Assembly (NCBI GenBank): GCA_023432465.1
Contig: JAEYUO010000072.1
Coordinates: 62,001-126,000 of the forward strand
Source of the DNA: Planctomycetota bacterium
GTDB taxonomy: Bacteria; Planctomycetota; Phycisphaerae; Phycisphaerales; UBA1924
DNA: 64,000 nucleotides
Direction: 5' to 3'
Under the pieces are notes generated by a model that was not told the origin of the DNA, ran no database searches, and was given only the letters and a program-made list of their open reading frames with translations. Shown here piece after piece: positions 34,973 to 43,114 of this stretch; position 1 is the first letter of the stretch; the number at the start of each line of letters is the position of its first letter. The position numbers and the translations under genes are program-made.

Positions 34973-36742
34973 ATGGCCGTGAAGGAACTGACCTTTGACA
35001 TTGACGCACGTCAGGCCCTGCTCGCGGGCGTTGAGAAACTCGCCCGCGCGGTCAAGAGCACCCTCGGCCCCCGCGGCCGCAACGCCATCCTCGACAAGTC
35101 CTGGGGTGGCCCCACCGTGACCAAGGACGGCGTCTCCGTCGCCGAGGAGATCGAGCTCCGCAACAAGGCGGAGAACATGGGCGCCCGCCTCGTCAAGGAG
35201 GCCGCCAGCAAGACCAGCGACGAAGCCGGCGATGGCACCACCACCGCCACCGTCCTCGCCGAAGCGCTCTTCCGCGAAGGCCTCCGCCACATCGCCTCCG
35301 GCGTCGATGCCAACGCGCTCATCCGCGGCATGAAGAAGGGCGTCGAGACCACCGTCGCCGAGATCCAGAAGCTCAGCAAGCCCGTTGACCGCTCCCCCAA
35401 GAGCGGCGACATCCAGAACATCGCCACCATCTCCGCCAACAACGACCCCTCCGTCGGCAAGATCATCGCCGATGCGTTCACGCAGGTCGGCGCTGATGGT
35501 GTGATCACGATCGAAGAGGGCAAGACCCAGGACACGACCGTCGATGTCGTCGAGGGCATGCAGTTCGATCGCGGCTACATCTCCCCCAACTTCGTCACCA
35601 ACACCGACGAGATGACCGTCGAGTTCGACAAGGCCCTTGTCCTCATCTACGAGGACAAGATCGAGAGCGTGTCCAAGCTCGTCCCTCTGCTTGAGAAGGT
35701 CATGCAGGCCAAGAAGCCCCTGCTCATCATCGCCGAGGACATCTCCGGCGAGGCCCTCTCCACGCTCGTCATCAACAAGCTCCGCGGCACGCTCCAGGTC
35801 TGCGCCGTCAAGGCCCCGGGCTACGGCGACCGCCGCAAGGCCATGCTCGAGGACATCGCCGTCCTCACCGGCGCTCAGCCGATCATGAAGGACCTGGGCA
35901 TCGAGCTCGAGAAGGTCGAACTCGCCCACCTCGGCATGGCCAAGAAGCTCGAGGTCGATGCGGACAACACCACGATTATCGAGGGCGCGGGCGCCGTCAA
36001 GGACATCAAGGCCCGTATCGAGCAGATCAAGCGAGAGATCGACGCCACCACCAGCGACTATGACCGCGAGAAGCTCCAGGAGCGTCTCGCCAAGCTGTCC
36101 GGCGGCGTCGCCCAGATCAACGTCGGCGCGGCATCCGAAGCCGAGCTGAAGGAGAAGAAGGCCCGCTTCGAGGACGCACTCCACGCCACCCGCGCTGCGG
36201 TTGCCGAGGGTGTTGTTCCCGGCGGCGGTGTTTCCTTCATCCGCGCCCGCGATGCCATCGCGGCGCTCAAGGAGTACCGCACCGTCTACGGCAAGCCCGG
36301 CGACAAGGGCGACGACAAGACCGCCGACGATGTCGGCCAGGCGAAGTACGACTTCGCCGCGGGTCTCGATGTCGTGCACCGCGCCCTCGCCCTCCCCCTG
36401 CAGACCATCGCCGACAACGCCGGCGAGAAGGGCACTGTTGTCGTCGCCAAGGTCGGCGAGGGCAAGGGAGCCTTCGGCTTCAACGCCCTGACGCTCGAGT
36501 ACGGCGACCTGCTCAAGGCCGGCGTCCTCACGCCCGCCAAGGTCGATCGCTGCGCGATCCAGAACGCTTCGAGCGTCGCCACCATGCTGCTCGCCGCGGA
36601 CTGCATCATCACCGAGAAGCCCAAGGACAAGGATGACCACGGCCACGATCATGGCCACGGACATGGTGGCGGCGGCATGCCGGGCATGGGCGGGATGGGC
36701 GGCATGCCGGGCATGGGCGGAATGGGCGGCATGGGGTTCTGA
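34973..36742 (+). CDS. groEL: 60-kDa chaperonin, GroEL1, with His- and GGM-rich tail
   Basis: 589 residues from ATG 34973 with GGAG eight bases upstream. ATP-binding signatures are intact: TLGPRGRNAILDK, VTKDGVSVAEE (catalytic Asp), AGDGTTTATVLAEAL, and FEDALHATRAAVAEGVVPGGG (second catalytic Asp). The tail is unusual: DKDDHGHDHGHGHGGGG followed by repeats of MPGMGGMGG, ending MGGMGF. GGM repeats are usual for the main GroEL and act inside the cavity; the His-rich insert is rarer and resembles the metal-binding tail of mycobacterial GroEL1. There is also an insertion near 435-455 (KPGDKGDDKTADD). GroES is not adjacent but about 830 bases on, after hicBA and a small gene. Confidence 0.96.
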   Translation: MAVKELTFDIDARQALLAGVEKLARAVKSTLGPRGRNAILDKSWGGPTVTKDGVSVAEEIELRNKAENMGARLVKEAASKTSDEAGDGTTTATVLAEALFREGLRHIASGVDANALIRGMKKGVETTVAEIQKLSKPVDRSPKSGDIQNIATISANNDPSVGKIIADAFTQVGADGVITIEEGKTQDTTVDVVEGMQFDRGYISPNFVTNTDEMTVEFDKALVLIYEDKIESVSKLVPLLEKVMQAKKPLLIIAEDISGEALSTLVINKLRGTLQVCAVKAPGYGDRRKAMLEDIAVLTGAQPIMKDLGIELEKVELAHLGMAKKLEVDADNTTIIEGAGAVKDIKARIEQIKREIDATTSDYDREKLQERLAKLSGGVAQINVGAASEAELKEKKARFEDALHATRAAVAEGVVPGGGVSFIRARDAIAALKEYRTVYGKPGDKGDDKTADDVGQAKYDFAAGLDVVHRALALPLQTIADNAGEKGTVVVAKVGEGKGAFGFNALTLEYGDLLKAGVLTPAKVDRCAIQNASSVATMLLAADCIITEKPKDKDDHGHDHGHGHGGGGMPGMGGMGGMPGMGGMGGMGF

Positions 36743-36802
36743 CCTCCGCTCCAGCACTACCCTCTGTCAGGCCGTAGCGGGGCAATCACCGGAGTCACAC
36801 GA

Positions 36803-37030
36803 ATGAAGTTCAGGGTCGTGATCGAACAAGATGAGGACGGGATGTTCGCCGCTTCGGCGCCCACCCTCCCCGGCTGTTGGAGTCAGGGCGCGACCCGCGA
36901 AGAGGCAATGCGCAACATCGCGGAGGCGATCCAGGCCTATCTGGAGAGCCTTGAGAAGAGTGGCGACCCGATCCCCATGCCGATCACCGAGGAGATTATC
37001 GAAGTTTCGCTGAAGCGGAAGGCTGGCTGA
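36803..37030 (+). CDS. hicB: HicB-family antitoxin
   Basis: 75 residues: FRVVIEQDEDGMFAASAPTL, then GCWSQGATREEAMRNIAEAI and AYLESLEK, the partial RNase H-like fold of short HicB proteins. It lacks the C-terminal DNA-binding domain seen in longer HicB forms, so self-repression would need another partner. Order is hicB-hicA, and the stop abuts the hicA start (TGA then ATG), so the two are coupled. In HicBA modules the antitoxin masks the toxin's active site. It begins 60 bases after groEL1. Confidence 0.9.
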   Translation: MKFRVVIEQDEDGMFAASAPTLPGCWSQGATREEAMRNIAEAIQAYLESLEKSGDPIPMPITEEIIEVSLKRKAG

Positions 37031-37255
37031 ATGGGGAAGCTCCCGGTGATCTCGGGTGCCGACGCGGTCCGAGCGTTTCAGCGGCTGGGCTACGAAGTGA
37101 ATCACCAGACCGGCAGCCATGTGATTCTTCGGCGCAGCGAGCCTCCCCACAGACACCTGTCTGTTCCGCAGCACCGAGAGCTTGCCAAGGGGCTCTTGCG
37201 CGGGCTCATTCGCGATGCAGGGCTGACAGTTGATGAGTTCAATCGCCTGCTCTAG
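37031..37255 (+). CDS. hicA: HicA-family mRNA interferase toxin
   Basis: 74 residues with a double-stranded-RNA-binding-like fold: VISGADAVRAFQRLGYEVN, then QTGSHVILRR with the catalytic His of G-S-H, SVPQHRELAKGLLRGLIRDAG. HicA cleaves mRNA and tmRNA when the antitoxin is lost. The active His is present, so the toxin is probably functional. Its place between two chaperonin genes is odd: such modules are usually in islands or accessory regions. Confidence 0.9.
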   Translation: MGKLPVISGADAVRAFQRLGYEVNHQTGSHVILRRSEPPHRHLSVPQHRELAKGLLRGLIRDAGLTVDEFNRLL

Positions 37256-37287
37256 CCAGGCTTACACGACTTTGAAGGAGTTTCGCA

Positions 37288-37488
37288 ATGGCCAAAGCAA
37301 GTGATCTGATCGGTCGGAGCGGTGCGGGCGGTCTCGGCAACACCAACCCCCTCAAGCCCGCGGCCATCAAGTCCACAGGCCCCGCCTCCCACAAGAACCC
37401 CAACAAGGCGCTCGGCGGCAAGCCGACCACCGGCCACCAGCAGGCCGGCGGCGGCAAGGCCCCGGTCGGCCGTCGTCCCAAGGTCTAA
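37288..37488 (+). CDS. small basic low-complexity protein, 66 aa
   Basis: An ATG at 37288 is preceded by GAAGGAG at eight bases, one of the best ribosome-binding sites in the window. The 66 residues begin MAKASDLIGRSGAGGLGN and end GKAPVGRRPKV. They are rich in Gly, Lys, Ala, Pro and Asn, with few hydrophobic residues, so the protein is probably disordered. It lies 32 bases after hicA and 81 before groES, in the same direction. I know no family for it. Confidence 0.65.
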   Translation: MAKASDLIGRSGAGGLGNTNPLKPAAIKSTGPASHKNPNKALGGKPTTGHQQAGGGKAPVGRRPKV

Positions 37489-37569
37489 TCGCAGCTCATA
37501 CAGCACGCCGAGTTCTGCGAACCAGGACTCGCGTTCAACCCACGCACAGCATCACGGAGTGCTCTGTCC

Positions 37570-37860
37570 ATGGCCATCAAGCCCCTCGAAGACCGCGTCC
37601 TTGTCAAGCCCGCCGAGCCCGAAACCAAGACGGCCTCGGGCATCTACCTCCCCGAAACCTCCAAAGAGAAGCCCGTCCGTGGCCAGGTTGTCGCGACCGG
37701 CCCGGGCAAGCGCCTCGAGAACGGCAAGCGTGCCGAGATGTCCGTCCGCAAGGGCGACACCGTCTTCTACGGCAAGTACGCCGGCACCGAGGTCGAGCTC
37801 AAGGGCGACAAGCTCCTGATCCTCCGGGAATCCGAGCTCCTCGGCGTCGTTGAGGGCTGA
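37570..37860 (+). CDS. groES: 10-kDa co-chaperonin GroES
   Basis: 96 residues, the usual length. MAIKPLEDRVLVKP begins the fold; the mobile loop is ETKTASGIYLPETSKEKP, which carries the hydrophobic I-Y-L contact for GroEL; then VRGQVVATGPGKRLENGK and GDTVFYGKYAGTEVELKG, ending LLGVVEG. It caps the GroEL ring. Both GroEL proteins of the window could be partners. A terminator-like hairpin follows. Confidence 0.96.
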   Translation: MAIKPLEDRVLVKPAEPETKTASGIYLPETSKEKPVRGQVVATGPGKRLENGKRAEMSVRKGDTVFYGKYAGTEVELKGDKLLILRESELLGVVEG

Positions 37861-37893
37861 ACGCCTCCCGATCGCCGACCGTTTTTCTGACTT

Positions 37894-37945
37894 GGGACCC
37901 GCCGCGGGGGCGACCGAACGCTCCCAGCCGGTGGTCCCTTGTTTT
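37894..37945 (+). terminator. terminator-like hairpin after groES
   Basis: GGGACC (37894-37899) pairs with GGTCCC (37933-37938), followed by TTGTTTT. The loop is long (33 bases) and may fold further, so the strength is uncertain. It would separate groES from the sulfotransferase genes. Confidence 0.5.
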
Positions 37946-38017
37946 GCCTGAACCTAACCTTCATCGACACAGCCGCCCCTCCGCGGGTCCGGCCGAACGC
38001 CACCCCGAGGATCGTCC

Positions 38018-39094
38018 ATGTCAGACCAGCCGGCCAACCCGCTGCTCCGCACCGTGAAGTCCGTTCTCCCCAAGCCCGTCAAGGTCGCGCTGCGGCCCGC
38101 CGTCCAGGCGGTTGCCCCCTCGCTCCTGACGCCGCCCGCCCGCTCCAATGGCTTCGACTGGGAGAACCTTTCCTTCTGCGACAAGCCGGTCGGGAACAAG
38201 TGGACGGTCGTCAACCCGCAGACCGGCATCGAGCACAAGTTCTTCTTCCTCTGCGGCTGCTGGAAGTCCGGCACCCACTGGGTCCAGGCGATCCTCAACC
38301 TTCACCCGAAGGTCAACATCCACGGCGAGTACCACTTCGAGCAGATGCTCAATGCTCTCGACCGGTTCACCACCCCCGGGTGGTTCGTCGGCCATCGTCC
38401 CCGCGGCAAGCGTGCCGCGACCGAGGCGATGGAGAATCTCATCCGACGCACGATGTACGCCACCAGTCGCGATGCGCCCGAAGCGACCTGGCTCGGCGAC
38501 CGCTCGCCGCGACACCTGCGCCCGGTCCTCCAGGGCGCGCCGCACTACTGGCTCATCCGTGACGGGCGCGATGTGCTGATCTCCTACTCCTGGCATTGGC
38601 TCCGCGCCAACAACGCTTCCATTGGGCAGCCATGGACGCGACGCCTCGTTGCTCAATACGGCCCGGAGTACATCAGCAACCCCGAGCGATTCCGCGATCC
38701 GAACTACGGCCTGCTCGGTGACGATGAGTGGGTCAGGCAGTCCGCACGCGCCTGGGCCCGCTATGTCGCCAACGACTTCGGCTCGGTTGATCGCATCCGC
38801 GCCGAGGGCACGCCCGTGATGAAGATCGTCTACGAGCAGCTCCACGCCAAGCCTCACGAGGGCGCGGCGGAGATCTTCAAGTTCCTTGGACTCGATCCTG
38901 CCGAGGCCGATCCTCTCTCCGAGGAGACCAAGACCCTCCCCGGATTCAAGAAGGAAGACCTTAAGTCACGCACGCGAAAGGGCCAGGCCGGCGACTGGCA
39001 GAACTACTTCAACGATCGCCTCACCCGCATCTTCAAGGAAGAGGCCGGCGAGGCCCTCATCCGCGCAGGCTACGAGAAGGACCTGAACTGGTAA
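38018..39094 (+). CDS. PAPS-dependent sulfotransferase 1
   Basis: 358 residues. Sulfotransferase fold: the 5'-phosphosulfate loop FFFLCGCWKSGTHWVQA, the 3'-phosphate motif HYWLIRDGRDVLISYSWHW (Arg and Ser) and the C-terminal TRKGQAGDWQNYF, a match to RKGxxGDWxN of cytosolic sulfotransferases. It would move sulfate from PAPS to a hydroxyl; the acceptor is not visible. Before the fold lies a basic segment (LLRTVKSVLPKPVKVALRP) with no signal peptide. It starts 158 bases after groES. Its stop overlaps the next start by one base (TAATG). Confidence 0.9.
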   Translation: MSDQPANPLLRTVKSVLPKPVKVALRPAVQAVAPSLLTPPARSNGFDWENLSFCDKPVGNKWTVVNPQTGIEHKFFFLCGCWKSGTHWVQAILNLHPKVNIHGEYHFEQMLNALDRFTTPGWFVGHRPRGKRAATEAMENLIRRTMYATSRDAPEATWLGDRSPRHLRPVLQGAPHYWLIRDGRDVLISYSWHWLRANNASIGQPWTRRLVAQYGPEYISNPERFRDPNYGLLGDDEWVRQSARAWARYVANDFGSVDRIRAEGTPVMKIVYEQLHAKPHEGAAEIFKFLGLDPAEADPLSEETKTLPGFKKEDLKSRTRKGQAGDWQNYFNDRLTRIFKEEAGEALIRAGYEKDLNW

Positions 39095-40230
39095 TGCCGA
39101 CCGGCGCAAGCGGGAGCGTGGACGTGCCGGAAGGACCAAACAACGGATCGCCCAGCGGTTCCGCCAGCAGTGCGCCCCGCTCCTCCGCGCTCCTCAGCTT
39201 GCTGAAGTACGCACGATCCGCCACGCCCCCCGGCCTGCGCCACGCCCTCAAGCCCATCGTCCGAACGGTCATCCCCGAGCACCTCCGCCGCCAGACGTGG
39301 GAGCTCGATGTCTCCGTCGCCGATCGGTGGGTCGGCAACCGCTACACCATCGAGGCCGAAGGTCGGCTCCGCCATTTCTTCTTCATCAGCGGCTGCTACA
39401 AGTCCGGCACCAACTGGGTCCAGAATCTCCTCAACCTGCACCCGCAGGTCAACATCGTCGGCGAGTTCCACTTCGATGTCCTCACTCGCGGCATCCGCCA
39501 GCTCACCGGCATGTCCTGGTTCATCGGCAGCGAGCCTCGCCTGGCCGAAGTCGCGCTCGACGGCGCGGAGCTGACCATCCGCCGCATGATGTACGCAGCG
39601 ACGCGCGGCAAGCCCGCGGCCACCTGGCTCGGCGATCGCACACCCCACGCCGTCGTTCCCATCATCCGCGGCGCGCCCCAGATCCACATCGTGCGAGACC
39701 CGCGGGATGTGCTCGTCTCCTGGTCCTTCCACCACCTCCGCCTCAAAGATCCGAACCTCATGGCTGACGCCTTCCGCGCCAAGGCCGCGGTCATCAACGC
39801 CAGCTTCAAGGCCGATCCCGACGGCTTCAACCCGCTCGACGGCTGGCTCGGCGATGAAGCCTGGCTTCGCTTCCACGCGCGGCAGTGGGCCGACATCTCC
39901 CGCCTCTCCCGCCAGAACATCCCCATGCTGCGCGAGCAGGGCACCGACATCCTCGAAGTCCGCTACGAGGAACTCCACGCCGACCTTGAAGTCCAGCGCG
40001 CCCGGCTGTACACCTTCCTCGGCCTGAACCCCGCCGAGGCCGCCGCGCCCTCCGCGGAGACCAAGACACTCCCCGGGTTCGAGCGCGAGAACCGCAAGAG
40101 CTTCTTCCGCAAGGGCGTCGTGGGCGACTGGCAGAACTATCTCGATGATCGCGTGCTGAGGATCATCGAGTCCGAACTGGGCGATGAGCTCGCGCTCGCG
40201 GGGTATTCCCACGCCGGGGCCGCGGCGTGA
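39094..40230 (+). CDS. PAPS-dependent sulfotransferase 2
   Basis: 378 residues. Paralogue of its neighbours: FFFISGCYKSGTNWVQN, IHIVRDPRDVLVSWSFHH and FRKGVVGDWQNYL. The N-terminal 95 residues hold an S/P-rich head and LLSLLKYARSATPPGLRHAL, similar to the basic segment of copy 1. The C-terminus ends GYSHAGAAA, unlike the acidic-aromatic ends (LNW, MDW) of copies 1 and 3. It is coupled to copy 1 through TAATG, so the two are made together. The acceptor is unknown. Confidence 0.9.
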   Translation: MPTGASGSVDVPEGPNNGSPSGSASSAPRSSALLSLLKYARSATPPGLRHALKPIVRTVIPEHLRRQTWELDVSVADRWVGNRYTIEAEGRLRHFFFISGCYKSGTNWVQNLLNLHPQVNIVGEFHFDVLTRGIRQLTGMSWFIGSEPRLAEVALDGAELTIRRMMYAATRGKPAATWLGDRTPHAVVPIIRGAPQIHIVRDPRDVLVSWSFHHLRLKDPNLMADAFRAKAAVINASFKADPDGFNPLDGWLGDEAWLRFHARQWADISRLSRQNIPMLREQGTDILEVRYEELHADLEVQRARLYTFLGLNPAEAAAPSAETKTLPGFERENRKSFFRKGVVGDWQNYLDDRVLRIIESELGDELALAGYSHAGAAA

Positions 40231-40321
40231 AACTCCGCATCCCCGGCCATCGTTCCCCGGGCGGTCGTTGCCGAATCGTTATGCTGTCGTTCCCGCCGCG
40301 ACAGCCGCAGAGAGACCCCGC

Positions 40322-41224
40322 ATGATCCACGTCCCGACCCACACGCCCGATGGCCGTCCCTACAAGATGTTCTTCATTAGCGGGCACATGCGCTCCGGCA
40401 CCACCTGGATGCGCAACCTGATGAACCTTCACCCGGACATCAACACGCAGTCCGAGGGCCCGCTCAAGCTCCTCGCCCGCGCCGTCGCCGAAGCCAAGAA
40501 GGCGACCTGGCTGACCAGCTCGCGCGATGACATGCCCAAGGTCCTGAACCAGCTCTTCATCAAGATGGGCCACGACTACACCCTCGCCCTCGCCCGCTAC
40601 AAGCCCGAGGCTCAGTGGATCGGCGACCACACCTCCGGCCACATCCAGCCCATCATCCCCAACAGCCCGCATTTCAACATCATCCGCGACGGCCGCGATG
40701 TGCTGACGAGCTGGACCTTCCACCAGCTCCGCATCAAGTTCCTCATGGGCGAGCCCTACACCTCGATGATGGCTGAGCTCACCGCCGAGTTTCACAAGGA
40801 CCCCGAGTACTTCGCGAAGAACCCGCACCGTCTCTTCTCGGTGGAGGCCTGGGTCCGCTCCGCCGCCCGCGGCTGGAAGCAGATCGTCATGGCCGATTTG
40901 GCGATGATCAAACGGATCGAAGACGGCGAGTTCCCGGGCACCACCATCTGCCCCCTCCGCTACGAACGCTGCATCACCGAGACCGCCGCCGAGCAGAACC
41001 GCATGTACGAGTTCCTCGGCCTCGACCCGTCCAAGGCCGCCGCCCCCTCCGCCGAGACCAAGACGTCCGCCGGCTTTGCCAAGTCCAACCCCATGTGGTT
41101 CTACCGCTCCGGCAAGATCGGTGACTGGAAGAACTACGTCACCGACGACTTCAAGAAGTGGTTCAAGGCCGAAGCCGGCGAAGCCCTGATCGCCACGGGG
41201 TATGAGCAGAACATGGACTGGTAA
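40322..41224 (+). CDS. PAPS-dependent sulfotransferase 3
   Basis: 300 residues from ATG 40322. The shortest of the three: it lacks the N-terminal basic segment and starts almost at the fold, FFISGHMRSGTTWMRNLM. The 3'-phosphate motif is FNIIRDGRDVLTSWTFHQL, and the C-terminal motif is YRSGKIGDWKNYV (RSG in place of RKG). Cys residues occur at CPLRYERC. It ends GYEQNMDW. It follows copy 2 by 91 bases and precedes groEL2 by 144. Sequence drift suggests an older duplication than copies 1 and 2. Confidence 0.9.
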   Translation: MIHVPTHTPDGRPYKMFFISGHMRSGTTWMRNLMNLHPDINTQSEGPLKLLARAVAEAKKATWLTSSRDDMPKVLNQLFIKMGHDYTLALARYKPEAQWIGDHTSGHIQPIIPNSPHFNIIRDGRDVLTSWTFHQLRIKFLMGEPYTSMMAELTAEFHKDPEYFAKNPHRLFSVEAWVRSAARGWKQIVMADLAMIKRIEDGEFPGTTICPLRYERCITETAAEQNRMYEFLGLDPSKAAAPSAETKTSAGFAKSNPMWFYRSGKIGDWKNYVTDDFKKWFKAEAGEALIATGYEQNMDW

Positions 41225-41368
41225 GGCACCCCATCAAGGGGTTCCCGCGAACTTTCGCGCCCACAGCCCCCACCCGCCTGCCAGAATGACGGTTGCCCCC
41301 GGGCTTTCCTCCGGGCACGCCCTTTGCACTCCGTCTGGCTTCAAGACCCCCCGAATAGAGGAAACCCC

Positions 41369-42982
41369 ATGGCCACCAAGCAGATCATGTTCGACGACCA
41401 GGCCCTGATCGAGATGAAGAAGGGCGTCGGCCGTCTCGCCAAGGCTGTCAAAGTGACAATGGGCCCGACCGGCCGCAACGTCATCATCCAGAAGTCCTAC
41501 GGAGCCCCCTCCGTCACCAAGGACGGCGTCTCCGTCGCCCGTGAGGTTTCCCTCCCCGGTGCGTTCGAGAGCATGGGCGCCAAGATGGTCAACGAGGTCG
41601 CCAAGAAGACCGCCGACATGGCGGGCGACGGCACTACCGCCGCAACCGTCTTGGCCGAGGCCATCTTCAATGAAGGGCTCCGGGTCGTCTCCAGCGGGGC
41701 CAACCCCGTCCAGGTGCAGCGCGGGATCAACGCCGCCGCCGCAGCCGCCGCGGCCGCCATCGACGAGATGGCTGTCAAGTGCAAGGGCTTTGAGGACTAC
41801 AAGAAGATCGCCACCGTCTCCGCCAACCACGATGCCGCCATCGGCGAGCAGATCGCGGAGGCCATCGACAAGGTCGGCGCTGAGGGCGTCGTCGAAATCG
41901 AAGAGGGCAAGTCCGCCGAGACGACCCTCGATTACGTCGAGGGCATGCAGTTCGACAAGGGCTACATCTCCCCGTACTTCATGACCGACCCGAAGACCGC
42001 CGAGTGCAACCTCGAGAACGCCCTGATCCTCATCCACGAGAAGAAGATCGGCAACCTCACCGACCTCCTCCCCCTGCTCAACAAGGTCGCCGTCGCCAAC
42101 CAGCCCATCCTGATCATCGCCGAAGAGGTCGAGAACGAGGCGCTCGCCGCGCTCGTGGTGAACCGTCTCCGCGGCACGCTCAAGATCTGCGCCGTCAAGG
42201 CCCCCGGCTTTGGCGATCGTCGCAAGGCCATGCTCGGCGACATCGCCGTCCTCACCGGCGGCACGTTCTTCGCCGAGGACCTCGGCCGTTCGATCGAGTC
42301 GATCGAGCTCTCCGAGCTCGGCCGCGCCAAGAAGATCACGATGGACAAGGACAACACCACGATCATCGAGGGCGCCGGCAAGAAGAAGGACATCGAGTCC
42401 CGCGCTGAGCAGATCAAGAGCCAGCACGAGAAGTCGACCAGCGACTACGACCGCGAGAAGCTCATGGAGCGCCTCGCCAAGCTCACCGGCGGCGTGGCGA
42501 TCATCCGCGTCGGCGGTGCCTCCGAGATCGCCATGAAGGAAACCAAGGACCGTGTCGATGATGCGCTCCATGCCACCCGCGCGGCCGCGAAGGAGGGGTA
42601 CGTCCCCGGCGGCGGTGTCGCCCTCGTCCGCACGCAGCCCGCGATCGAAAGGGCCAAGTCCAAGGCCAAGGGCGATGAGAAGTTCGGCTTCGACATCGTC
42701 TCGCACGCCGTCGAGGCCTGCCTGAAGCAGATCGCCGAGAACGCCGGCATCGATGGCGACCTCGTCGTTGAGAAGGTCAAGGAGGGCAAGGGCAGCTTCG
42801 GCTACAACGCCGCGACCGACACCTACGGCGACATGGTCAAGATGGGCATCATCGACCCCGCGCTCGTCGCGAAGACCGCGCTGATCAACGCCGCGAGCGT
42901 CGCGGGCCTGATGCTGACGACTGACTGCCTGATCGCCGAACTCAAGGACGAAACCGAGGCCGTGACCGGCGCTGTCGCCTGA
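41369..42982 (+). CDS. groEL: 60-kDa chaperonin, GroEL2, without GGM tail
   Basis: 537 residues from ATG 41369, with GAGG upstream. ATPase signatures: TMGPTGRNVIIQKS, VTKDGVSVAREV (catalytic Asp), MAGDGTTAATVLAEA and VDDALHATRAAAKEGYVPGGG. It is shorter than GroEL1 and its C-terminus (ETEAVTGAVA) has neither Gly-Met repeats nor His. An Ala-rich stretch (NAAAAAAAAAIDE) is unusual. The divergence from GroEL1 suggests a separate client set or a ring that works differently. It leads straight into dnaJ. Confidence 0.96.
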   Translation: MATKQIMFDDQALIEMKKGVGRLAKAVKVTMGPTGRNVIIQKSYGAPSVTKDGVSVAREVSLPGAFESMGAKMVNEVAKKTADMAGDGTTAATVLAEAIFNEGLRVVSSGANPVQVQRGINAAAAAAAAAIDEMAVKCKGFEDYKKIATVSANHDAAIGEQIAEAIDKVGAEGVVEIEEGKSAETTLDYVEGMQFDKGYISPYFMTDPKTAECNLENALILIHEKKIGNLTDLLPLLNKVAVANQPILIIAEEVENEALAALVVNRLRGTLKICAVKAPGFGDRRKAMLGDIAVLTGGTFFAEDLGRSIESIELSELGRAKKITMDKDNTTIIEGAGKKKDIESRAEQIKSQHEKSTSDYDREKLMERLAKLTGGVAIIRVGGASEIAMKETKDRVDDALHATRAAAKEGYVPGGGVALVRTQPAIERAKSKAKGDEKFGFDIVSHAVEACLKQIAENAGIDGDLVVEKVKEGKGSFGYNAATDTYGDMVKMGIIDPALVAKTALINAASVAGLMLTTDCLIAELKDETEAVTGAVA

Positions 42983-42991
42983 TTTCCGTGG

Positions 42992-43010
42992 CACGGGCAT
43001 CCTGCCCGTG
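42992..43010. repeat. palindrome, 8-bp stem with TCC loop
   Basis: CACGGGCA (42992-42999), TCC, TGCCCGTG (43003-43010). Another element with the same stem length and the same TCC loop lies at 45563-45581. This kind of short dispersed palindrome is frequent in intergenic regions of planctomycete genomes (general impression, not verified here). Confidence 0.6.
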
Positions 43011-43028
43011 ACGCTCTGAACTTCCCCC

Positions 43029-43056
43029 GAGCCCGTGGCCGAAAGTCCGCGGGCTC
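43029..43056. repeat. hairpin between groEL2 and dnaJ
   Basis: GAGCCCG (43029-43035) and CGGGCTC (43050-43056) form a 7-bp stem, with an inner GG/CC around a CCGAAAGT loop. No T tract follows, so it is not a clear terminator. Its GGCCGAAAG core resembles the hairpin at 4835-4846. Confidence 0.5.
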
Positions 43057-43114
43057 GATTCACAAAGATGGCGACGGGCGCGAGTGCGCTTCTTGATGGC
43101 CTCGGAACCTGCAC

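Noticed and set aside
36600..36742. GroEL1 tail as a sequencing or expression-tag artefact
   Set aside because: The His codons are mixed with Gly and Asp in natural codon use and run into a normal GGM tail; it does not look like an engineered tag.
34277..36757. An open frame of 826 codons on the minus strand opposite groEL1
   Set aside because: It is the mirror of a high-GC coding sequence; its product is a repetitive Leu/Gly/Asp/Glu chain, and groEL1 is unmistakable on the other strand.
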